NCBI GenBank assembly: GCA_029856055.1
Contig: JAHQWF010000051.1
Span: 1 to 5,818, forward strand
Direction: 5' to 3'
DNA: 5,818 nt
Origin: Candidatus Njordarchaeota archaeon
Lineage (GTDB): Archaea > Asgardarchaeota > Njordarchaeia > Njordarchaeales > Njordarchaeaceae
Shown here: piece by piece, positions 1 to 4,057 of the stretch
Numbering within the stretch: the stretch's first letter is position 1
Layout of the letters: the number at the start of each line of letters is the position of its first letter
Notes under the pieces: generated by a model
What the model saw: the letters and a program-made list of their open reading frames with translations, nothing else
What the model was told of the DNA's origin: nothing
The model's database searches: none
Translations under genes and position numbers: made by a program

Positions 1-92
1 AAGAAGCGACATCCGGCGCAGATGGCCCCCTCGGCACAGGCCACATCCCCATTGAGGAAAAATTCCCCCTCAAGGACTCCTGAGCGGTTCAT
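1..92 (-). CDS. korA: 2-oxoacid:ferredoxin oxidoreductase alpha subunit, N-terminal fragment
   Basis: Only the first 30 codons lie in the window; the gene runs off the left edge. The translation contains FLNGDVACAEGAICAGCRFF, the N-terminal hallmark of the alpha (pyrimidine-domain) subunit of 2-oxoglutarate/2-oxoacid:ferredoxin oxidoreductases. These enzymes oxidatively decarboxylate a 2-oxoacid to an acyl-CoA using thiamine diphosphate and pass electrons to ferredoxin in the cytoplasm. The ATG (92-90) overlaps the TGA of korD as ATGA, and a strong Shine-Dalgarno GGAGG (101-97) sits 4 nt upstream inside korD, so the two genes are translationally coupled. Codons are GC-rich (GCC, GGG, GTC), unlike the AT-rich genes to the right. 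Substrate specificity (2-oxoglutarate or another 2-oxoacid) cannot be decided from this fragment. Confidence 0.88.
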   Translation of the reverse strand, partial: MNRSGVLEGEFFLNGDVACAEGAICAGCRF

Positions 93-358
93 TTCTCCTC
101 CCCCGTAGCTTTGGCCACAGAGTAAATGGCGAATTCCGGGCAGATCATGGTGCACAGCCCGCAATTGGTACAGGCCTCTTCATCTCTCACCTGAGGCGGG
201 TGATAACCCTTCTCATTGAAGCTCGGGGAAAATTCCAGCACATTATGGGGGCAAAATTCTATACAAAATCCACATCCTTTGCATCTATCTTTTACCAAAT
301 ATACTCTTCCTCTCCTTTTTATCTGAACAGTTTTAGCCTGACTCGGGTCATTAGTCAT
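89..358 (-). CDS. korD: 2-oxoacid:ferredoxin oxidoreductase delta subunit (2x[4Fe-4S] ferredoxin)
   Basis: This 89-residue protein is a ferredoxin-type subunit. It has two cysteine clusters, C26-x2-C29-x2-C32-x3-C36P and C63-x2-C66-x2-C69-x3-C73P, each able to ligate one [4Fe-4S] cluster. Length, the basic lead-in RGRVYLVKDRC, and position directly before korA with an ATGA overlap identify it as the KorD subunit, which carries electrons between the oxidoreductase core and soluble ferredoxin. The ATG at 358 is preceded by GGGGA (369-365) about 6 nt upstream, an acceptable ribosome binding site. It is the first gene of its operon: the region upstream is a non-coding AT-rich spacer. Oddity: codons up to about residue 38 are AT-ending (AGA, GTA, TTT, GGA), whereas the rest use CTG, ATC, CCG and GCC. 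A free-standing polyferredoxin is less likely given the korA neighbour. Confidence 0.9.
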   Translation of the reverse strand: MTNDPSQAKTVQIKRRGRVYLVKDRCKGCGFCIEFCPHNVLEFSPSFNEKGYHPPQVRDEEACTNCGLCTMICPEFAIYSVAKATGEEK

Positions 359-363
359 TCTAA

Positions 364-408
364 TTCCCCAAAAATGTTAATGTATCTATAATACAATGAA
401 TATACATC
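364..408 (-). promoter_or_regulatory. Possible korDA promoter
   Basis: Reading the minus strand toward korD there are two TATA-like stretches, GTATATTC at about 406-399 and GTATTATAGATA at about 394-383. They lie 25-45 nt upstream of the GGGGA ribosome site. Either would place transcription start just ahead of the start codon, as expected for an archaeal promoter. The spacer is so AT-rich that chance matches are likely, so this is a positional inference. Confidence 0.3.
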
Positions 409-529
409 ACTCATGAAAATCATAACTGATAGTAGATATATAATATTCATATAAAGGTAACTTGTATTTACCCATGTGTCCCCAGTTCATTTCCAAAAAA
501 TAAGTAAAAAGCCTTCTAATAAAAACGAA

Positions 530-554
530 TTTAATAAATATTTTATTTATTAAA
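530..554. repeat. Perfect 11-bp inverted repeat, 3-nt loop
   Basis: TTTAATAAATA at 530-540 is exactly complementary, in inverted order, to TATTTATTAAA at 544-554, with TTT between. The arms contain only A and T. It could be a weak hairpin or protein site in the spacer between two minus-strand operons. In such AT-rich sequence chance palindromes are common, so no function is assigned. Confidence 0.5.
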
Positions 555-705
555 AATTTATTACCGAAAATAAATAAACACAATAAACACAATAGATTAC
601 CATTGGTATAATAAAAATATTTAACGATATCTTAATTAAATTAATTAAAATTATTTCAGTAATTAAAATTTAATTGGTATTATTTAATTCGCTTTGCCTA
701 AATAT

Positions 706-719
706 TAATAAATAAAAAA
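706..719 (-). terminator. Oligo-T terminator after rubredoxin operon
   Basis: About 30 nt past the rubredoxin TAA, the minus strand reads ATTTTTTATTTATT after a short CCC. Archaeal RNA polymerase commonly terminates at such U-rich tracts without needing a hairpin. The position fits the end of the three-gene operon. Confidence 0.45.
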
Positions 720-749
720 TGGGTTATAATTTGAATGAAAACTAATAAA

Positions 750-887
750 TTATTCTTTTAAACGGAATTCGCTCTTTGGAGCACCACAAACGGGACATAC
801 CCAATCATCAGGTAATTCATTGAACGGTTTTCCTTCAGCTTCCTCGTCATAGATATATCCACATACTTGGCACTCTCACTTTGCCAT
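750..887 (-). pseudogene. Short rubredoxin with in-frame TGA at codon 4
   Basis: From an ATG at 887 the frame reads M-A-K-stop-E-C-Q-V-C-G-Y and continues uninterrupted to TAA at 752-750 (46 codons counting both stops). The remainder is an intact rubredoxin: C6-x2-C9GYIYD, then LPDDWVC31-P-V-C34GAPKSEF, the four Cys ligands of a single Fe(Cys)4 centre. Rubredoxin carries single electrons in the cytoplasm, typically to superoxide reductase and rubrerythrins, both encoded beside it. The Cys pairs are 21 residues apart rather than the 29 of Pyrococcus furiosus rubredoxin, so the usual loop is shortened. TGA (878-876) falls where the family has Trp (MAKW). There is no ATG, GTG or TTG in frame after it, so no downstream start rescues the protein. 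The start itself is firm: GGAGG ends 6 nt upstream, inside the end of the preceding gene, whose TAA is only 2 nt away. Nothing else in the gene has decayed. Sequencing error, a fresh nonsense mutation, or readthrough are all possible. Confidence 0.85.
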
Positions 888-889
888 CT

Positions 890-1366
890 TTATCCTCCTG
901 GCGATCCGTGTGTGACTGAGTATTGCCAAACAAGATTAAATAAGTCTTCTTCGGATAATGTCTGTTTTTGAATTATTGCTTCTTCTATCCTTTTTAGTAA
1001 TGCGTGATGTCTTTTCTCATCTTCTATTATATAGCTCACTATCATCTTTACTCTATTATCTTCTACTTGATTTATTAGCAGAGAGTAAGTTTCTATTGCT
1101 TTTTGTTCCAGTCTTATATGTTCTCTAATCCCATCTAAAAATTCTCTTGACTCAGCTTCAGTTATAAATGGTGTTTTCGATTTAAGAAGCGCTATTAAGC
1201 CACTAAGCATATTTGCGTGCTTCATCGAATCGTAAGCAATGCCTTTAAGCAATTCTCTTATGAGCATATTTTTTGTATCTTTAGTATTCTTTTCAACGCG
1301 GTCTACAATCTTATTCTCAATGTCTATTTGGTTCTTTAAAAAATCCTTTAGTTCTTCTTCATTCAT
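890..1366 (-). CDS. Ferritin-like / rubrerythrin-type four-helix protein
   Basis: This 158-residue, highly helical and charged protein has the repeat layout of a ferritin-like four-helix bundle. Candidate metal ligands are E17 in helix 1, D46/H50 in helix 2 (YDSMKHA), E87 in helix 3 (HIRLEQKAIETY) and E117-x2-H120 in helix 4 (EDEKRHHALL). Helix 2 lacks the standard ExxH: Ser47 is in the Glu place and Asp46 is one residue earlier. It has no C-terminal rubredoxin domain, but a rubredoxin gene follows after 2 nt, so the pair may act as a split rubrerythrin reducing hydrogen peroxide. The C-terminus ends HGSPGG; the last codons contain the ribosome site of the rubredoxin. I prefer ATG at 1366, preceded by AGGTG with 6 nt spacing overlapping the upstream TAG. 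A GTG at 1375 would add three residues. The gap to the Dps-like gene is 9 nt, so they are co-transcribed. The ferritin-like fold is well supported; peroxidase activity is inferred. Confidence 0.78.
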   Translation of the reverse strand: MNEEELKDFLKNQIDIENKIVDRVEKNTKDTKNMLIRELLKGIAYDSMKHANMLSGLIALLKSKTPFITEAESREFLDGIREHIRLEQKAIETYSLLINQVEDNRVKMIVSYIIEDEKRHHALLKRIEEAIIQKQTLSEEDLFNLVWQYSVTHGSPGG

Positions 1367-1375
1367 TCTAGACAC

Positions 1376-1867
1376 CTAATATTCCTCACCAAGAATTGTT
1401 TCGAACATCTCTTCATGCTCCATTTCTTCCTGCATTATGTGCCTGATAACGTGCAAAGTGACTGGATCTCTACCAACGTTTCTTAGCCACTCAATAATTT
1501 TATTATATACATCTATGGCACACCTCTCAGCATCTATAGCTGCACGTAGAATACCCTTTAAATCACTCCAATCTCCTGGTAACTCTACCTTAGGACAATT
1601 AGCTTCAGGAACTATTTTTCCAAAATCGCCAAGTGGTTCACCACCTAATTGAATAATTCTTTCAGCAAGTTCGTCAGCATGCTCTTCTTCATCTTTTGCT
1701 GCTTTTTCTAGGGCTGAGGCTACATTTGGAGCGTTTAATCCTTTAGCCATTTTTGCAGCATGCTTATAGTAGAATACAGCTATTAATTCATCTGCATATG
1801 CTTTATTTAGTATCTTTACTAATTCGTCAGCGAAATCTTTAACTAATTCTCGTGTTTTTTTACCCAT
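1376..1867 (-). CDS. Dps-like (DPSL) ferritin-family protein
   Basis: The 163-residue product matches the archaeal Dps-like proteins known from Sulfolobus solfataricus, which assemble into hollow 12-mers, oxidise Fe(II) with hydrogen peroxide and store the iron, protecting DNA. Di-iron ligands are visible as E27 (helix A), E60-x2-H63 (helix B), E114 (helix C) and E148-x2-H151 (helix D, QEEMEHEE). The DPSL signature is present: two cysteines, C91 (EANCPKVELPGDW) and C116 (AERCAID), near the metal site, and the LGGEP turn. The ATG at 1867 is chosen because the frame upstream to 1960 is hydrophobic, AT-rich sequence without family resemblance, and the family begins at about this point. No Shine-Dalgarno is seen, while a TATA-like box lies about 26 nt upstream, which suggests a leaderless mRNA. 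It is the first gene of the operon with the ferritin-like protein and rubredoxin, divergent from superoxide reductase. An ordinary bacterioferritin is less likely because of the cysteine pair. Confidence 0.88.
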   Translation of the reverse strand: MGKKTRELVKDFADELVKILNKAYADELIAVFYYKHAAKMAKGLNAPNVASALEKAAKDEEEHADELAERIIQLGGEPLGDFGKIVPEANCPKVELPGDWSDLKGILRAAIDAERCAIDVYNKIIEWLRNVGRDPVTLHVIRHIMQEEMEHEEMFETILGEEY

Positions 1868-2001
1868 TTTTTGCACATAAAGAATTTTAATATATAAAAA
1901 AAGAAGAATAATTATAAAAAATTTCTCTTTCAGTTTAAGAGAAAAATTTAATAATAACAATCTTATATTTCTTTGTTATGATAAAAAAATTAGGTGTTTT
2001 T
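1868..2001. promoter_or_regulatory. Divergent promoter region, dps-like / superoxide reductase
   Basis: This 134-bp AT-rich spacer must hold promoters for both directions. Toward superoxide reductase, GAGAAA followed by AATTTAATA (about 1939-1955) resembles a BRE plus TATA box; it predicts a start near 1975 and a leader of roughly 25 nt carrying AGGTG. Toward the Dps-like gene, the minus strand has GAGAAA followed by TTTTTTATAATT (about 1928-1911), and a nearer TATATATTAA (about 1896-1887) whose centre is about 26 nt before the ATG, fitting a leaderless transcript. Box assignments are by eye. Confidence 0.55.
1922..1944. repeat. 8-bp inverted repeat at the centre of the divergent promoter region
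   Basis: TTTCTCTT at 1922-1929 and AAGAGAAA at 1937-1944 are perfect inverted arms with a 7-nt spacer. The dyad centre (1933) is within 2 bp of the midpoint between the two start codons. The arms coincide with the purine-rich BRE-like part of each outward promoter. It may be a shared operator for a redox-responsive repressor, or just two similar promoter elements back to back. Confidence 0.5.
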
Positions 2002-2388
2002 ATGGGTGAATTATGGCAAACAGCTGATTGGAAAGCTGAAAAACATGTTCCAGTGATTGATGCACCAGATACCGTAAAAAAAGGAGAGATTGTAAAAGTG
2101 ACTGTGCAAGTAGGTAAAGAGATCCCGCACCCAAATACTACAGAGCATCATATACGTTGGATACAGTTGATATTCTGGCCCGAGGGGGAGAAATTCCCTT
2201 ATGAAATTGGTATAGCCTACTTTAATGCACATGGGGAATCAGTACAAGGACCAAATAAAAGTTCGATTTATACAGAGCCAATAGCCTTGTTCGCTTTCAA
2301 GACAGATAAACCAGGAAAATTAATCGCCCATTCATACTGTAATATACATGGTCTCTGGAAAAGCGAGAAAGAAATAAAGGTTGAATAA
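2002..2388 (+). CDS. sor: Superoxide reductase (neelaredoxin type, 1Fe)
   Basis: The 128-residue protein reduces superoxide to hydrogen peroxide at a mononuclear Fe(His)4Cys centre without forming oxygen, the usual superoxide defence of anaerobes; the electron donor is normally rubredoxin. It is close to the Pyrococcus furiosus enzyme along its whole length. All iron ligands are present: E13 and H15 (DWKAEKHVPV), H43 and H49 (KEIPHPNTTEHHIRW), C113 and H116 (SYCNIHGLW). The conserved AHGESVxGPN and YTEPIA blocks are also there. It lacks the N-terminal desulforedoxin domain, so it is the one-iron class. The start is ATG 2002, with AGGTG at 1992-1996 five nt before it; an upstream in-frame ATG (1978) would add eight residues not found in the family and would place the ribosome site inside the gene. 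It is transcribed divergently from the Dps-like/ferritin-like/rubredoxin operon. Confidence 0.95.
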   Translation: MGELWQTADWKAEKHVPVIDAPDTVKKGEIVKVTVQVGKEIPHPNTTEHHIRWIQLIFWPEGEKFPYEIGIAYFNAHGESVQGPNKSSIYTEPIALFAFKTDKPGKLIAHSYCNIHGLWKSEKEIKVE

Positions 2389-2393
2389 AATAC

Positions 2394-2413
2394 TTCTTTT
2401 CTTATTTTTTATT
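2394..2413 (+). terminator. T-rich terminator after superoxide reductase
   Basis: Immediately past the TAA the plus strand is pyrimidine-rich with several T runs (TTCTTTTCTTATTTTTT). This is the usual form of an archaeal intrinsic terminator. It lies in the 55-bp gap between superoxide reductase and the convergent methyltransferase. Confidence 0.5.
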
Positions 2414-2443
2414 GATATATAGCGGATAGCTTTTATTAGTTCT

Positions 2444-3232
2444 CTATGAGATCTTTTTAGCCACGATGTTTATTGGATCGGTTGGGTCTCCAGGTTCTAA
2501 TGAAAATAGATCCTTATACGATTCAATTATCTGCCAGCCAGCTTTCCTGAGGAGACTATTGAGTTCATGAATACTGTATAGCCTTATATCCAACTCTAGC
2601 TTATCAATATATACTAGGTCTTCATTTCTTTTGTTATAGAATCTCCATGTACTCTTTAGGCGAGAAGTATATTTTTCAAATTTATGATCCTCTATAACCA
2701 CCAAGTCTTCCCACTCTTCAATTGTTCTCGGCAAAAATCTTCTAAGAAGAAAGTCTCGAGATGCCGTTGAAGCTATTATGAGTAAAGCGTTATCGCGGCA
2801 CAGTTTAGCTGCTTTTCTAAATATCATTTCATCAGTTGATTCATCATAGTAACCAATAGAAGTCCAGACATTAATTACTCCGTCGAAAGGAATATTATCC
2901 TTTATTATAGAGTTGAGATTTCGTATGTCTCCTACCAGGAAGCTTGTTTTATCTTCTACTCCGTGTTCTATGGCTTTCTTATTAGCGTCTTCTATATAGA
3001 GAGGAGAGAAATCTACTCCAACAACATTATATCCTAATTTTGCAAGATTTATAGCTATTCTACCATTGCCACACATCAAATCAAGAATTCTGCCTTTTGA
3101 GATACCGTGATTTGAAAGAATTTTAGCGATGCCTTTAGCTTCTCGCTCGGCAATACCCCAACGAATATTCATTATTTTAAGGAACAAATGTGCCTTATCT
3201 ATAAAGAATTTTATTGTCCAATCGCTAGACAA
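2444..3232 (-). CDS. Class I SAM-dependent methyltransferase, substrate unknown
   Basis: The 262-residue protein has the Rossmann-type methyltransferase core in its N-terminal half: motif I ILDLMCGNGRIA (residues 49-60), the acidic residue ending strand 2 in VVGVDFS (D74), GDIRNL with D102, and FDGVINVWTSIGYY (116-129) as the strand 4 region. The C-terminal 130 residues, rich in charged and aromatic positions (RFLPRTIEEWEDL, STWRFYNKR, IRLYSIHELNSLLRKAGW), end with the beta-hairpin layout usual for Methyltransf_11/25-type enzymes. The substrate is not evident; small molecules and proteins are both possible. The start is TTG at 3232, supported by GAGGTG 6 nt upstream and by the family-like N-terminus DWTIKFF. 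The next ATG (residue 21) would remove this. It is convergent with superoxide reductase and separated by 262 bp from TrmO, so probably an independent transcript with no clear functional link to its neighbours. Confidence 0.85.
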   Translation of the reverse strand: MSSDWTIKFFIDKAHLFLKIMNIRWGIAEREAKGIAKILSNHGISKGRILDLMCGNGRIAINLAKLGYNVVGVDFSPLYIEDANKKAIEHGVEDKTSFLVGDIRNLNSIIKDNIPFDGVINVWTSIGYYDESTDEMIFRKAAKLCRDNALLIIASTASRDFLLRRFLPRTIEEWEDLVVIEDHKFEKYTSRLKSTWRFYNKRNEDLVYIDKLELDIRLYSIHELNSLLRKAGWQIIESYKDLFSLEPGDPTDPINIVAKKIS

Positions 3233-3494
3233 TTATGACACCTCTTTAGACATGTGACTTACAGAATTTAGAAAACTAAGTATTCCGGTTTGCCGAAGGT
3301 AGTTATTCGTAGAGAAAATAAGATCTAGGCAAAGATTCATATTAATTCTTAATAATTTCTCAGAATGTATTAACGATTTTTATCACCATGTGTAGATTTA
3401 TTTAATTATTTCAATATGATTAAAAGAGACTCTAGTTTAATAAGTTTTTTGCTAAATTAATTGATTTTTACCTGTTTTATTCAGAGATTTGGCT
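3233..3494. other. Intergenic region, TrmO 3' end / methyltransferase 5' end
   Basis: These 262 bp contain the GAGGTG ribosome site of the methyltransferase (just above 3238) and presumably its promoter. Several TATA-like stretches exist on the minus strand (for example AAATTATTAA near 3350 and TTCTAAATTC near 3270) and I cannot choose among them. A short GC-richer patch, TTCCGGTTTGCCGAA at about 3282-3297, can form only an imperfect hairpin. No tRNA, small RNA box pair or coding frame was recognised. Confidence 0.5.
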
Positions 3495-4010
3495 TCATAT
3501 TTCGATTATCTTATTAAATCTTTTACTTATTCTAGTTGATAATTCTATATACCATTTAGGGAGCTTTAAATCTCTTATTACTCTAGAGGGTGTATATGGT
3601 TTTATATCAATGATCGGCGTATTATTATATAGATCTAGTCCCTCAACAAATAACTTATTTCTCTCCCTCTTAATTAAATGAACAATTGTTATTGCTATTG
3701 GATTAGGTCTATGTGGCGAATCGGTGCAAAATACACCGACTTGAGGTATATCTGATATATCTATTCCATATCTAAGCCAACGTCTTGGACGAACTTTCAA
3801 CGTTTTTCTCTGATTTTCAGAGACTTTATGGAGATAAGCAATAAGAATAATATGTGAGAAATCTTCTATTCCATGTAATCCATCTTCATATTCTGGATAG
3901 ATCTCTACTACCCCCCTCACACCATCTAGTGATGACTTAATTTCATCTTCACTTAAATCTACATTGACAAATCCTATCGGCTTTAAGTTAATTTCATTGA
4001 AACGATACAT
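3495..4010 (-). CDS. trmO: tRNA (N6-threonylcarbamoyladenosine(37)-N6)-methyltransferase TrmO
   Basis: This 171-residue protein belongs to the TrmO/TsaA (YaeB, VirR) family, which uses S-adenosylmethionine to N6-methylate t6A at position 37 of tRNA, giving m6t6A and tuning decoding of ACY codons in bacteria. Visible signatures are LKPIGFV near the N-terminus (9-15), the acidic GLHGIEDFSHIILIAYLHK block (44-62), the catalytic-site motif VGVFCTDSPHRPNPIAIT (91-108), and GLDLYNNTPIIDIKPYTP (124-141). The length fits archaeal single-domain members; the longer bacterial proteins have an extra C-terminal domain. I start at ATG 4010, with GTGAT 4 nt upstream matching the archaeal anti-Shine-Dalgarno. 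A TTG at 4028 would add six residues with no family support. The stop is TGA (3497-3495), followed six codons later by TAA. OPT ends 47 nt upstream on the same strand, so co-transcription is possible. Role in archaea is inferred from bacterial homologues. Confidence 0.92.
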   Translation of the reverse strand: MYRFNEINLKPIGFVNVDLSEDEIKSSLDGVRGVVEIYPEYEDGLHGIEDFSHIILIAYLHKVSENQRKTLKVRPRRWLRYGIDISDIPQVGVFCTDSPHRPNPIAITIVHLIKRERNKLFVEGLDLYNNTPIIDIKPYTPSRVIRDLKLPKWYIELSTRISKRFNKIIEI

Positions 4011-4057
4011 GATAATCACATCATACAATATATCTCATTTCAATTAATGTTACCCCA

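Larger units (their letters stand above)
359..749. other. AT-rich intergenic spacer (391 bp)
   Basis: This stretch lies downstream of the rubredoxin (minus strand) and upstream of korD. It is very AT-rich (for example 14 G+C in 60 bases at 361-420). Short open frames exist, but they are low-complexity (Phe/Ile/Lys/Leu-rich), lack a ribosome site, and resemble no family I recognise. It holds a T-rich stop signal for the rubredoxin operon, a perfect 11-bp AT-only inverted repeat, and probably the korD promoter. I see no tRNA, C/D-box RNA or CRISPR repeat. Confidence 0.6.

Noticed and set aside
200..391. Plus-strand open frame opposite korD
   Set aside because: It is antisense to the clearly coding korD and has no family resemblance or ribosome site.
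407..592. 61-codon minus-strand open frame in the AT-rich spacer
   Set aside because: Low-complexity Phe/Ile/Lys/Leu composition, no ribosome site and no recognisable motif; it lies in sequence too AT-rich for the frame length to mean much.
359..749. CRISPR array or C/D-box RNA in the spacer
   Set aside because: Repeated AT words such as TTAATTAAA occur at irregular spacing, with no constant repeat-spacer unit and no paired C and D boxes.
876..878. Genome-wide reassignment of TGA to tryptophan, or selenocysteine at this codon
   Set aside because: korD ends in a TGA coupled to the korA start, TrmO ends in TGA, and every recognised Trp in intact genes is TGG. No selenocysteine-element-like hairpin was seen downstream, and the position is a Trp rather than a Cys in the family.
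1868..1960. Hydrophobic N-terminal extension of the Dps-like protein, which could be mistaken for a signal peptide
   Set aside because: The stretch is the AT-rich promoter region read as Leu/Ile/Phe/Lys codons; DPSL proteins are cytoplasmic and align from the ATG at 1867.
2011..2232. Antisense open frame within superoxide reductase, and similar ones within the DPSL and OPT genes (1437-1652, 4218-4412, 4641-4868)
   Set aside because: All are antisense to well-identified genes and look like by-products of their codon composition.
3282..3297. Possible small RNA hairpin or tRNA remnant in the methyltransferase upstream region
   Set aside because: Only an imperfect stem of a few pairs with a bulge can be drawn, and no tRNA T-loop or acceptor stem is present.
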